Positions 35,129-45,927 are shown, numbered from the stretch's first letter. The stretch: DNA of 64,000 nucleotides from Schizophyllum amplum (GCA_007026445.1 VDMD01000006.1:62001-126000); one strand, 5' to 3'. Numbers and translations are program-made. The notes: generated from the sequence alone by a model not told the origin.

Positions 35129-36954
35129 ATGACATCTACGCCTCAAGCCACTGGTGTATCTAGTAGCACGCCCTCTGGGTCAACCTCCAGCATCACTGTA
35201 TCTGCGACCGCGTCCTGCGCCTCTGCCTCTGCCTCCGCCCCTTCTCTGACCCCCTCGACATCCATCGAACCTTCTATCTCGACGAACGAAGTCCCCGCCT
35301 CACCGTCTGATTTCTCCATATCCAGCGTCCTGGACTCTGCCTCCCTTACGCATCTCCATTTTCCTCTGACTTCTTCCTATACCTACCACGCGCCTATACC
35401 CACCGCTTCCGGTCCCTACATTCTCGGCGTTGATGAGGCTGGGAGAGGCCCCGTTCTCGGACCGTTGGTATATGGCGTGGCGTATGTAGCGGAGAGCGAG
35501 AAGGCGAGAATGGAGGGGATGGGATTTGCAGGTGAGCGAACGCTGCTTTGTCAAGCAGCGTGCTGGAGCCACCAAATTGCTTGCTTACTCACGCAACTCG
35601 CACTACAGACTCCAAAACGCTCGACGCTGCCCGCCGCGAAGCACTCCTCGCCACGCTCTCAAGCGCGCCAGATGTGCTCGGTTGGGCCGTGCGTGTGATC
35701 AGGTGCGCGTCTTTGTTGATTGTATGCTCAACAATCTGACGTCTTCCTTCGTTTTCCTCTTTCATCCACGCCTTGATTTAGCCCCCAATGCCTCTCCGCT
35801 GGTATGCTTCGACGGCCGCCGACCAACCTGAACGAACAGTCCCGCGATGCGACCGTATTGCTCATACGTGGCGTCTTAGCGCGTGGTGTTCAATTGTCGG
35901 CCGTATTCGTGGACGCCCTGGGCCCAACTGCAGCATACGAGGTGTGGTTGAGTGAGAGAGTGAGTGGAGGCACACTGACTTCTCGACGTCCGAAACCGCA
36001 GGCGCTTACTGTCCTCACAGTTTCCCGGCATCAAGTTTACGGTTGCCAACAAAGCGGACTCCAAATTCAAGATTGTTGGTGCAGCAAGCGTGGCCGCAAA
36101 GGTGACGCGCGATGCGCTGCTCGAGGGGTGGGTTTACGAAGAGGATGGTATTGGTGCTCCGGCAGACGTGGAAGGCGCGGCCGCGCCCATCGCTGAAGTC
36201 TTGGAGGAGGTATCCGATGCTGTTGCGGAGGATGCCGCTGCTACGGAGGACGCCATCATGGAGGACGGCACAGCACCGGATGTCGATAACAAGGCGACAG
36301 CGACACCGGCCGCGCCTACCAGTCGTTTTCCGCCAGAGCGCGGAAGTGGTTATCCTTCAGGTACGTTGGTCATTGGTTTGCTTCGTGTCGACCTCATCAG
36401 TCTGTTGAGCCCTAATTCCCTCACAAACTCGCTCTCTTTTCGTCGGCTTTCTCACGTTGCCCACAGACCCGAAAACCAAAGCCTGGCTCGTGGCCGCTCT
36501 CGAGCCTACGTTCGGTTTCCCGAGGGCGGTGCGCTTTTCGTGGGCCACATCGAAGGTGGGTTGATGAGTATGACGTCTGACCCTCTTATGGGTTGTCTTC
36601 TGCTGTCGTTTCGACGCTCTTATGGGTTATATTTCGCTGTCGTCTCCCGCAACTACATCGCTCTTCTTGTCCGCAGCGTCCCTCATCTTCTATATCGTTC
36701 CTCCTCTTTCACCTTCCTCCAATTCAACCACTTTGCTCCTTGTCACTTCGCTCTTCCTCTCGCCTGGTCCGGCTCTTTCACTTCGCTCACCCTCCCTCCT
36801 CTAGGTCCTCCTCGACAAACACGCGCACGCGGTAAAGTGGACCGACGAGGGTGACGCCGCCTTGACGGCTGCCTTTAATTCCGTGGCGGGCCGGGACAAG
36901 GATCGGTGTGCCGTCACGCGGGAGCTGGGGGTGCGGAGTGTCGGGGCTCTGTAA
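35129..36954 (+). CDS. RNH201: ribonuclease H2 catalytic subunit A
   Basis: Cleaves RNA in RNA/DNA hybrids and removes misincorporated ribonucleotides. Six exons (35129-35531, 35609-35702, 35782-35959, 36021-36360, 36467-36555, 36805-36954) give 417 aa. After a Ser/Thr-rich N-terminal extension of about 90 aa come [20 protein letters not shown] (the DEAGRG metal site), [49 protein letters not shown] and [20 protein letters not shown] with AAKVTRD. Between VTRD and [13 protein letters not shown] an acidic, low-complexity insert of about 70 aa ([20 protein letters not shown]) interrupts a segment that is short in most family members. The catalytic core looks complete. Nuclear localisation is expected from the family. 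Confidence 0.95.
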
Positions 36955-39294
36955 TGCGTTGAGGACGAGGGGTGCCTGAAGTTTCGCGGTAGCGTGTAGA
37001 GGAGGCTGCTATTGCGGTGCTGAATCTGCTTGAGAGTAATGCCACTGGATATACATTGCCAGTACTTACGGTGCCTTCTGAAGTTGTCAACTATTACTGG
37101 CTCATACGCGATACATTGGAAGGCGGTGGCTCCATCAAATTCAGAACGTCTCGGAGTTGCACGACGGAACGACGCAAGTCGAACCACCTCCCACGTGAGC
37201 GTGGGCCGTGCGCACATGGTTAGATATGGCCTGCCCTCAAGTGATCGCCCGCGCGTCCTCAAATTTCGATCGCGCGTCTTGTTTTCCTTGTTCTCTTCTT
37301 CGTCGCGTCCGTCGCGTCTGCACGCTGCCGATGTCGCGACGTTGTTCTTCATGCAATGGCTAGGCGCTCTGTACGCCTGCAGGCGCTGCCGATATGCGAA
37401 GCTCGTACACTTGCATGAGCTGGGATGGCGTCCGTGTCTTGCACCTTCTTACTAGGTAAGCTTCGCTTCTCCTTCTCTGTACATTCTCTCCTTCCTACAG
37501 TCTCGGAAGAGCAGCCACATCGCGCTTCCTGAGACCTACCTTCTCTCCCCATCGAAAAGATGATAACACCAATTTTTTCAAGCGGCCTCCGCGATGAATG
37601 ATCCATTTTGTCATAGTTACACTGATCGGTTCATGACTGTCGATGTTCGCAATCTCCGAGCTCGAAGCTGACTATATCCTCATAGTCTTCTGCACCCCAC
37701 TCCTCATGCCGGGCAGGGGTCAAGCTACACGGAAGAGGTCGATGAATCATGCAAGGTCGACCGTCGTGCGAGGACAGTGTGAACGACGAGGTGAGCTTCC
37801 ACTTCCACTCCCTTCTCTCGACTATCGTCGCCCCTTCCACCTTATCCCCACCCACCCTCTCAAGATGATCCACTACAAACTAGAGTATATGAGCGCCCTT
37901 GGGCCCGATGCTTTTAAATATCTGTCAATCCACTGATCCTCGTCAACCCTCCGCATCCTTGCTATATGTGAACCGTCAACTGACCTTTCTTTTCACCTGG
38001 ACAGATGTATCGCTCGCCTATTCATGATATCCACAGCGTCAATGTGTCGACAGGCACCCATCAGTGCGCATGCCTTCGTCAATGGCTATAGCGCTCGCGC
38101 ATTCTGTTATGGTGAGCGTCTCTACCTTACCCCTCACCCGGATGATACAAAGGAATTACCGCCTGAGTTGGCCCTCGCAAGGGGTCGGCGCCTGATGTGA
38201 ATTCCAAGGCTGTATTTTTACAATTGACTGATCTTGGCTCGACATCCTTCGGTTACAAAAATTCGTTGCTGACTTGATTTGTTAGTTGAACAACTGTGTC
38301 GTGCCGCCCAGCATCGCGCCGTCTACGGCGTTGTCAGGCTTCACATTGAGCCCATCGTGTCACCGTCGGCCTGGTCAACGTGAGTGTCTACCTCCAGTTC
38401 ATCTATGAATGATGTTATATCACGACGGTCTTCGTACTACCCGTGCCGAAAAGGCCCGCCACAGCTCAATTATTCGGGCATCCCCTTCTGATTCTCCCTC
38501 TTGGCTCATCGTCGCTTGCATCTTGTACTGACTATCCACCCAAGGTTACCCTCTTCGTCGTTGCAGTCGGTGGATGCCGGGCGTCTGTCAGGCCGTACAT
38601 TGGGCTGTTGACTGTCCTTCGACAAGGTAAGCAGTCGTCTTCCGCTCCCTGTTGTATCTTCCCTGCACCCCTGTCCTTGATGATACCAAGCAGACAAATA
38701 TCAACTAGAAGCTGTTGCTGACGCTCCGGCGCTTGATTATATTCTACCATTCTCTGACCTTGCCCACATACGTGCAGCCATGTTGTTCATGGTACTAACT
38801 CTCTCGCAGGGCAGTGGCCAGTATGAAAGCAGCATCGATTGTAGGAAGGATACGTTGGGAGAGGGTGCTTTTGTGGCGGAGTCGCGAATAGTCGATAGCG
38901 TGCAACTGTAATCGCTTAGGTAGTTGCAGAATTGAATGAAGTGTTTCTTGAATACAAGTAGGACCTTAGAGTAGTGCAGTCGTCATCGAGAAGTTCACTG
39001 TACGATCTGTATACTCTATCATGTCTATGGCACTGGTACTTAGCGCTAGTGCTAGTGATCAGCGTCACGGCGCTTGCGCGGCGTGCTCCTTGAGCGCAAC
39101 CGCCAACGATGTTTCCAGTGCCCTACTCATCGTCGTCCACGACGACCTCCCTTGAACCTCCGCTCGGACCCTTATCGGCCGACCATGCCCATACTTAGAT
39201 TCTGAATAGACTGTCCGACTCAGACAGAGTCAGAGTCGCCCTTCTCACCGGACGCGCCCTGCTACCTGGCTTATCGCGCCTTTCTCCCAGGCTG
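36955..39294. other. 2.3-kb intergenic region, no confirmed gene
   Basis: The ORFs here are short and lack family cues. A candidate terminal exon at about 38811-38912 (+; after a CTCTCGCAG acceptor, reading GSGQYESSIDCRKDTLGEGA and ending DSVQL) looks coding, but I could not connect it to other exons. Confidence 0.4.
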
Positions 39295-42036
39295 ATGGCA
39301 ATGCGCGTGCTTGGATCTTGCGTTCAAGGCCGCGCACTCCTGACCTGCAATTCATCTTCTCTTACTGCATTGGCAGTTGGACGCGTCCCCGCCGCCTCGA
39401 CTTTCGCCACCACACGACTCCTAATCACCGCGTCCAACTTATTTACCGCTTCCACGCGATCGCTCTCAATCTCCTCCACGATGGCATCCGAGTCTGTCGT
39501 GCACCAAGTCGCCGCAAAGGGCTTCGGGACGGGGACGAACGAGCTGTATGATCGGTGAGTACGTGGTGGCTGGATCGCATCTCACTGTGGAGGTACTTAG
39601 TAGTTGAATCCCGGAGTTGCACGAAGGTCGAGGGCATACTTGCTAGATTGCGCGCCAGTGCATCGTGCGGCACACCATCCTCCCATACTGCGCATCGACT
39701 GTTTCCCCTTCTCCGTCGCGCGCTCCCCCTCCCTATTGACTGCATCCCTCTCCTATCGATTGCATCCCCCTCCCTATCGACTCTCTTTCCGTCAATGCCT
39801 TGGGCTTTCTCCCCTTCACTCACTTCTCCAACTTGCCCCGCGCGACCTCACTTCCCCCTCACCGTCCCTCTGCACTCGCAGCTCCTTCACGTTCCTCGCC
39901 AACGTTTCTACATCGCTGACACCCGTCCCTACCCCCTTCCTACCCATCGCCAACACCCATCCCAACGCATGGCTGATCCCTCCTCACAGCGCCCGCCCCT
40001 CCTACCAGCCCTCCGTCCTCTCCTGGATCCGCAAGGCCGTGCGCAAGACCGACGGGGAGAAGTTAAATGTGTTGGAGTGAGTAGAGGGTTTTTCTCTCCT
40101 TTCCTCTTTCGGTAGAGACGCATATATGCTCCCGATGAGGACGCATGCATACCCACGGATGCATCAGCTCGCTAACCGTCGCATACACGCCACGGATGCG
40201 TACACGCTCCCGATGCGGTCACATAAAGGCTCACTATTCTCACCCAGAATCGGCGCCGGCACGGGCATCTTCACGCGCGCCCTCCTCGCGCACCCGGACT
40301 GGAAGGACGACGTGGGCGAGCTGATGGTGAGCTGTCTGCTTCTCCGTGTATATCTCACCCTTCTCGACGTATATCCCTCCCGCATTCTCGTATATTCCTT
40401 CCTTCTCCGCGTATATTCCTCCCTTCTCCGTGTACGTTCCTCCCGCGTGCTATAGCCTCTGCTTGCTATAGCCTCTTGCTTACCTGACCTACGCGCTTCC
40501 TCGTCTGACCCTCTCCCCCAACTAACCATCCTCTCACTCACAGGCCGTCGAGCCCTCCGAGGGCATGCGCGAACAGTTCACCAAGACTACCACCTCCACC
40601 CAAACCACCATCTCCGTCCACCCGGGCCACTTCGCCTCCACGCCCGCCCCCGCCGCCTGGGCCGACCTCCTCGTCATCGCCCAGGCCTTTCACTGGTGCC
40701 CGGACCACGCGAGCGCGGTGAAAGAGTTTGCACGCGTGCTTAAGCCGGGCGCGCCCGTCGTGCTGGTGTGGAATTTGGAGGATCGGTGAGTGCGAGAATG
40801 GGGGGCGAGGAGTGAACATGCAGGCTGGAGGGTGGATTGGGGTTGGGGCCCTGGGGGTTGATGTTGGGTGAACGTGTGGACGAGGAGGGGGAGGTTGAGG
40901 GCAATGGGTGCGGAGGAGCATGGCTCAACAGCCAAGTGACGTTGGCTAAACGGCTGACTGACGCTGGCGGAGCGGTCGACTGACGCTGGCGGAGCAGCCG
41001 ACTGACCCCGGCTGGAGTGGCCGACAGACTGACACCGGAAGCCTGGCAGCTGACTGACACTCCCCTCCAGCGACACCGCGCCCTGGGTTGCTCAACTGCG
41101 CGACAGGATCGAGCGGCACGAGGGCGGGACACCGCAATTCCGCCTCGGCCTGTGGCGCGCGTTTGCGGACACAAAGGAATGGCGGGAGTTGTTTAGGGCG
41201 GAGCCGGTGGTGGGTGGGGAGGTGAGTGTTGTGGGTCCTGAAGTGCTGTGGGTTCCGTCAACCTCCACGGGTTCCGTCAACTTCCGCGGGTTCCGTTGAC
41301 CTTCACTCCTCTTGCACCACTGACCCTCTCGCACCATTGACCCTCTCGGACCATTGACCCTCTCGCACCATCGACCCTCTCGCATCACTAACCCACTAAC
41401 CCACCCTCCGCAGCCCCTCCCCTCCACCGACCTGACCACCCTCCCACACACGGCTATGCACACCGTGGGCTTCGCCCTCCAGGGCACGGAGCAGCTCACA
41501 CTCGACCGGGCGTGCAGCAAGAGCTTTATCGCGCTACTCAGCGAGGAGGAGCGCCAGGAGGTGAGTGCGGACTGGACGTCATTCGCACCGGGATACTGTT
41601 GCGTTGTGGGACGGGGACACTGTGCGCGGTGGGACAGGGATATTATGCGCGGTGGGACCGGGATACTATGCGCGGTGGGAACGGGATACTATGAGCGTTG
41701 GGACCGGGATGCTATGCGCGGTGGGAACTGGAGGTGGCTGTAACCTGGCAGGGAGCGTTTGGCACTTCGAAGGATGAGCATTTGGCAGTTCGGAGGAGGT
41801 TGTAACCTCAGAGGAGCGATCAGCATTCAGGCTGAGGGAGTATCGGCGCTCTGGGAGAACATCGGTGTCCAGGGGAGGTAGCTGAATGTTAACACCACAC
41901 TCTCCCACCCATCCAGGTCATCAACGACGTCCGCGCCATCCTCGCGAAGGGCGAGGGCATGAAGTGGGTCGACGAGGCGGCGGGCGTGTTCGAGTACCCG
42001 TACAAGTGCACGGTGGTTGTGGGGTGGAAGGTGTGA
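39295..42036 (+). CDS. class I SAM-dependent methyltransferase (Crg1/trans-aconitate methyltransferase type)
   Basis: Seven exons (39295-39554, 39990-40076, 40248-40326, 40544-40785, 41071-41221, 41414-41560, 41917-42036) give 361 aa. Motif I is LNVLEIGAGTGIFTRALL. AVEPSEGMREQFTK holds the SAM-ribose acidic residue, ADLLVIAQAFHWCPDHASAV is the post-I/motif II block typical of yeast Crg1-like enzymes, and VLKPGAPVVLVWNLEDRD is motif III. The substrate is unknown. Starting at 39295 gives a basic, Ser/Thr-rich leader of about 62 aa that resembles a mitochondrial presequence; an internal ATG at 39481 (MASESVVHQVAAKGFGTGTN) would give a cytosolic form. All six introns are long (171-435 nt), and each is largely filled by its own tandem repeat. 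Confidence 0.9.
39711..39790. repeat. minisatellite in methyltransferase intron 1
   Basis: Three to four imperfect copies of a roughly 21-bp unit, GCATCCCCCTCCCTATCGAC, within a pyrimidine-rich 435-nt intron. Confidence 0.7.
40110..40225. repeat. minisatellite in methyltransferase intron 2
   Basis: Repeated GCATACACGCCACGGATGCG / CTCCCGATGAGG-like units fill most of this 171-nt intron. Confidence 0.6.
40338..40465. repeat. minisatellite in methyltransferase intron 3
   Basis: About six copies of a 20-22-bp unit, CTTCTCCGCGTATATTCCTC, immediately follow the 5' splice site region. Confidence 0.75.
40935..41060. repeat. minisatellite in methyltransferase intron 4
   Basis: About five copies of a roughly 20-bp unit, GACTGACGCTGGCGGAGCGG, with diverged flanking copies. 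Confidence 0.7.
41238..41400. repeat. two minisatellites in methyltransferase intron 5
   Basis: First, three copies of GGGTTCCGTCAACTTCC-like units. Then about six copies of a 17-bp unit, ACCATTGACCCTCTCGC. Confidence 0.75.
41583..41725. repeat. minisatellite in methyltransferase intron 6
   Basis: Six copies of a roughly 22-bp unit, GGGATACTATGCGCGGTGGG, beginning shortly after the donor site. Confidence 0.8.
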
Positions 42037-42439
42037 GCCCGCGATGAGGACGCCCGGACGATCAGATGCGGCGTCAGTGACAGAGCAACGCGCGGCTTAA
42101 AACAGAAGAGGGACTTCAAGAGTGGAAATCTGGATGTGCGCTTATCTTCAGTTTGTGTAGAATATTTACGATGCTTGGCAGAAACAGCGATTGTTTACAT
42201 ATGGCCGACGAGGAAGATTTGACGGGTTGTGAAGGTCAGTGAGTAGTGATAGGCGGACACGACGACATGACGAGCGGGCGGACATGAAGAGCAGGCGGGC
42301 ATGGCGAGGGCATGGCGACACGGTAGGCGAACATAGCAGGTGGGCGGGTAGGAACAAGCACACCGCAAATGAACTCTGATATATCGCAGTCGCTGGTGGG
42401 TTCATTCCCGACTCACCGTTTCCAGAGTCAGACCGTATC

Positions 42440-42540
42440 TCATCTGACGGGCTGCGGGCCTCGCGGGCAATGCCAGGGAGGCCGGAGCAACGCCAGGGAG
42501 GCCGGGACAAAGCCGGCGGCCGGGGGGAGCAGGGACAACG
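42440..42540. repeat. G-rich tandem repeat in the intergenic spacer
   Basis: Three to four copies of AACGCCAGGGAGGCCGG-like units between the methyltransferase and SnoaL-like genes. Confidence 0.6.
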
Positions 42541-42629
42541 CCGGGGATTCAGATCTTCAGAGGCGACAATCATGGCATTATGGACAGCGAAAAGCCGCCT
42601 CCGCTGCCCAGCGGCTGTCTGACTCTACG

Positions 42630-42785
42630 GGAGGCTGACCCGCCGTCATGACGGGAGGCTACTCGTGACGGGAGGCTAAACCTCCGTCATGACGGGAGGC
42701 TAACCCTCCGTAATGACGGGAGGCTAACCCACCCTCATGTCCGGCGGGAGGCCAGTAACACTCCCTCATGGCGGGTGGCACCGGG
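42630..42785. repeat. tandem palindromic 25-bp repeat
   Basis: About six copies of a unit built on GTCATGACGGGAGGCTAACC. Each junction reads CCTCCGTCATGACGGGAGG, a near-palindrome able to form a hairpin. It lies 80-230 bp upstream of a TATA box. Confidence 0.8.
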
Positions 42786-42862
42786 CGCGAGAGTCGGAAG
42801 GGCGCGGGCGGGGTTTGTGGCGCGGCGGGCGGGGTCTGGGACCACCGAGCATAACTTGGATG

Positions 42863-42869
42863 TATATAA
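42863..42869 (+). promoter_or_regulatory. TATA box of the SnoaL-like gene
   Basis: TATATAA lies within TGTATATAAGG, 150 bp before the proposed start codon. The intervening leader holds repeats. Confidence 0.6.
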
Positions 42870-42904
42870 GGGGGTTTGGGAAGGTGGGTGAAGCAGCCCA
42901 ACAA

Positions 42905-43010
42905 GCGGACGATATCCTACGCAGCAGACGACGATCCTACTCAGCAGACGATATCCTACCCAGCAGACGACGATCCTACTCAGCAGACGATCCTACTCAG
43001 CAAACAACAC
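42905..43010. repeat. tandem repeat in the probable 5' leader
   Basis: Five copies of a CAGCAGACGACGATCCTACT / CAGCAGACGATATCCTAC unit lie between the TATA box and the start codon. Confidence 0.8.
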
Positions 43011-43021
43011 ATAGAACATCG

Positions 43022-44842
43022 ATGACAGCTACACCGATGACAGCTACAACGATGACAACTACAACGACGACAGCTACTCCGATGCCAACTACATCGTCCC
43101 CAGCGGCATACGCCGCCCTGCAGGCGAAAGCCTTCGAGTGGATGGAGAAGGTAAGGAGGAGGCTCTCTTGCTCACCTTTTGTCACCCACCCTCACCCCGC
43201 GGCCTCCCTGCCGTCGCTCACCTCTCCTGCCCCCACGTTCCTACTCGCCCGCCTTCACCCTCTTTCTTACTCCCCCCTCATCACCCACGCTCACCGCCCC
43301 CCCCCCCAACAGTTCCAAGCCGCCAACGACACCCTCGACGCCGCGGCCTGGATCGACGCGTTCTGGACCCCGGACTGCGTCCTGCAGTTCGCGGGGGCGC
43401 CGGAGGTGGCGGGGAGGGGGGTGCTTGTTGAGGTGGGTTCGGGGTGGTTTTGGGGTTTTGTGTTTGAGTGGTTTTGTGTGTTTTTATTTGGAATGAGTGG
43501 CGAGGAGGGGTGGGTGGGTTGGGTGCGAGGAGTGGGTGGGTGCGAGGAAGAGCGTGGGTGGGTGCGAGGAATGGGTGGGTGGCGAGGAGCGTGGGTGGGT
43601 GCGAGGAGTGGGTGGGTGGCGAGGAGCGTGGGTGGGTGCGAGGAGTGGGGGGGTGCGAGGAGTGGGGGGGTGCGAGGAGTGAGTGGGTCGGGCCCGTGAC
43701 ACGAGCAGGACGAGGGAGCTAGCGGCGTGTGGTGGGGCGCACTGGCGGAGAGGCGAGCGCACTGCGGTCTGCCCGCGCCTCATAGAGCTAACGGCTCTGC
43801 CCCCGCCTCGGAGAGCTGACACTCCCCGCCTCGGAGAGCCCGACCTCACCCCCCGCCTCGGAGAGCCTGACCTCACACCGGCGCCAGTACACGGAGAGCT
43901 GACGCACCCCACCCTACAGATGTTCACCGCCCAATGGGCTCTCGTCGAGAGCATGAAGCATAGGATTGTCAGCCTTGGTACGTCGCGGTGGTGTTTGTTG
44001 TGGTTGTGGTGGTTTTGACGGCGTAAGAGGCGTCGTGATTGTGGTTGTGGTTGTTTAAGTTGTGGTTTGACGGCTGTGTGGTTGTCGTGGTTTGACGACG
44101 TTTGACGGCGTAAAAGGCGTTGTGATTGTGGTTGTGGTGGTTTTGAGGGCGCAAGAGGCGTCGTGTGCGTGAACGCTTGAGGCGCACCGTGTGCGTCGTA
44201 TAGCTTGAGGCGCACCGTGAGCGTCGTATAGCTTGAGGCGCACCGTGAGCTTCTACGAAAATCACTCACCTCACCCCCCTCCTCAGACGTCCGCGCCAAC
44301 AAGATTTACGTCCGCGCCACCGTCACGGTTCGCGTGAAGGGCGACCCGAAAGAGCACGGACAGATCACGATGCCGGGCTTCATGGTCGTGTTCTTTCCCG
44401 GGGATTTGGGGGTCGATGAGGATGGGCAGTTGAAGGTCGACGATGGGGAGTTGAAGGTCGACGACGAGGAGTTGACTACCGTCGACGATGGGGAGTTGAC
44501 TACCGTCGACGAGGAGTTGACTACCGTCGACGAGGAGTTGACTGGCACCGCCACCGCCACCCTCATCCACACCCTCACCCTCACCCTTCCCCTCACCCTC
44601 ATCCGCACCCTCACCCTCATCCACAACCTCACCCTCACCCTCATCCACACCGTCACCCGCACCCTCACCCTCACCCTTCCCCTCATCCACACCCGACCGA
44701 CCGCTTCTCAAAAACAAACAGGCTCGAGGTGTACCTCAACCCGGCGCCCCTGCAGGCGCGGGTGATGGAGGTGGTGCGGGTGATGGAGGTGATGCGGGTG
44801 ATGGGGGAGAGGGGAGTTAGGGGAGATGGGGGTGAAGGGTGA
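43022..44842 (+). CDS. NTF2-like (SnoaL) superfamily protein, frame uncertain at the last junction
   Basis: Five exons: 43022-43150, 43313-43432, 43920-43977, 44287-about 44430 and 44722-44842. A Met/Thr-rich start (MTATPMTATTMTTTT) precedes an NTF2-like cone: AALQAKAFEWMEKFQAANDT, AAWIDAFWTPDCVLQFAGAP, MFTAQWALVESMKHRIVSLD, KIYVRATVTVRVKGDPKEHG, QITMPGFMVVFFPG and a final LEVYLNPAPLQARVMEV strand. The family binds small hydrophobic ligands or acts as lyase/isomerase; no substrate can be inferred. The last junction fails by one base: the only good donor (after ...DEDGQLK) and acceptor (44721) are both phase 0, whereas the LEVYL frame needs a one-base offset. The gene may therefore be damaged or use a non-canonical site. 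The introns carry minisatellites. Confidence 0.65.
43497..43690. repeat. G-rich minisatellite in SnoaL-gene intron 2
   Basis: About ten copies built from GGGTGGGTGCGAGGAGTG and GGGTGGCGAGGAGCGT. The runs of G3 on the coding strand could form G-quadruplexes. Confidence 0.85.
43780..43905. repeat. second minisatellite in SnoaL-gene intron 2
   Basis: Four to five copies of a roughly 24-bp unit, CCCGCCTCGGAGAGCCTGAC, just upstream of the 3' splice site. Confidence 0.8.
43990..44255. repeat. minisatellites in SnoaL-gene intron 3
   Basis: GTGGTTGTGGTTTTGACGGC-like units are followed by three copies of a roughly 28-bp unit with core TAGCTTGAGGCGCACCGTGA. Confidence 0.75.
44415..44695. repeat. minisatellites around SnoaL-gene intron 4
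   Basis: About six copies of a 21-bp unit, GAGTTGACTACCGTCGACGA, run into a CACCCTCATCCACACCCTCA array. Unit multiples of 21 keep the upstream reading frame open. Confidence 0.8.
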
Positions 44843-45170
44843 AGAAGGGGAGGGCGAGGAGATGGGGAGGAGAGATGGGAAGGGAGGGGGGGAGAGGGAG
44901 TTAGGGGAGGGGGGAGGGCAGAGGGAGAGGGGGAGGAAGATTGAAATTGTACATTAGTAGGCGAGTGCCCGGATTGTACTTATAGGCTGAGAATATACGA
45001 CCCCGACTCACCCAAATGCTCGGTATTGCAGCCTGCCATACGTTGTTCGGTATATCACACTGACCTGCCTGACTTGGCTGGGTATCGCAGTCTGCCAGAC
45101 GTGGCTTGATATAGGAGCCTACCGCGGCACCTCTCATTCCACAGCCGCCTACTGTACCTCCCATACCATG
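44843..45170. other. purine-rich spacer before the tRNA
   Basis: A (GGGGA)-rich stretch (44843-44940) is followed by GTATTGCAGCCTGCCATACG / GTATCGCAGTCTGCCAGACG-like duplicated blocks near 45020-45115. No gene was found. Confidence 0.5.
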
Positions 45171-45256
45171 GCCGCCTGGCGTAATGGCAACGCGTCTGAC
45201 TACGACTGTCATATCGGTAAATCAGGAGATTGCAGGTTCGACCCCTGCGGTGGTCA
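45171..45256 (+). tRNA. tRNA-Arg (anticodon ACG) with a 15-nt intron
   Basis: The acceptor stem GGCCGCC pairs with GGUGGUC (G-U pairs allowed). The A box TGGCGTAATGGCAACGC forms the D arm. Anticodon stem UCUGA/UCAGG frames loop CU-ACG-A plus A38, interrupted after position 37 by a 15-nt intron. The T arm GCAGG-UUCGACC-CCUGC supplies the B box. All four stems close. T-runs in the downstream 21-bp repeats can terminate Pol III. Confidence 0.93.
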
Positions 45257-45262
45257 CTAGTC

Positions 45263-45366
45263 CCAAACCCAGAGTTTTATATCCCGAACCCAGAGTTTTA
45301 TATCCCAAATCCGGAGTTTTATATCCCGAACCCAGAGTTTTATATCCCAAACCCAGAGTTTTGTAT
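45263..45366. repeat. 21-bp tandem repeat directly after the tRNA
   Basis: Five copies of CCAGAGTTTTATATCCCGAAC-type units start 7 bp after the tRNA. Each contains a TTTT run. Confidence 0.88.
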
Positions 45367-45610
45367 CGCTCGATTTTTGTTATGTATCGCTCGATCTGTG
45401 TTATGTATCGCTCGATTTTTTTGCACGTCTACGAGTTTTTTTTTCCCGCTTCTCTAAGATTTTTTTTCCGCTTTCTTTTTCGCACGTCTACAAGTTCCTT
45501 GCACGTTTACAAGTTCCTTGCACGTTTACGAGGTCTTTGCACGTACTACGAGGCCTTTGTACGTTTAACGAGGTCCTTGCACGTTTACGAGGTCTTTGCG
45601 CGTCTTCGTA
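45366..45610. repeat. two further tandem arrays downstream of the tRNA
   Basis: Three copies of a TATCGCTCGATTTTTGTTATG unit are followed after a T-rich gap by about seven copies of an 18-20-bp unit, GCACGTTTACGAGGTCTTT. The remainder to 45927 is pyrimidine-rich and is the 3' side of the DM9 gene. Confidence 0.8.
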
Positions 45611-45927
45611 CGTAAGTACTACGAGGCTCCTCCACTGCGTCTGAATCTCCTCCCTCTGCGGAAATGTAGATACACATTCAATCACCGGTCACCGAGAAAT
45701 CACAATTCAGTTTCATAACAGGCCAATTCGCCATTCTTCGTGTATGCCAGCCCTTTGCTCCTGCGCCTTCGCTGCATCGTGTCCTTGCGTCGTCATCGCT
45801 CTTCTTCACCCTCCCTCCTCCACCCTCCCTTCCCCACTCCTCTCCCCATCCTCCTTCCCTCTTTCACCTTCACCCCTCTTCACCTAACCCACAATTCACC
45901 CCTCCCTCCACCTAACCCACTCTACCC

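Noticed and set aside
38811..38912. Candidate terminal exon ending ...ESRIVDSVQL
   Set aside because: A good acceptor precedes it, but no upstream exon could be joined with confidence.
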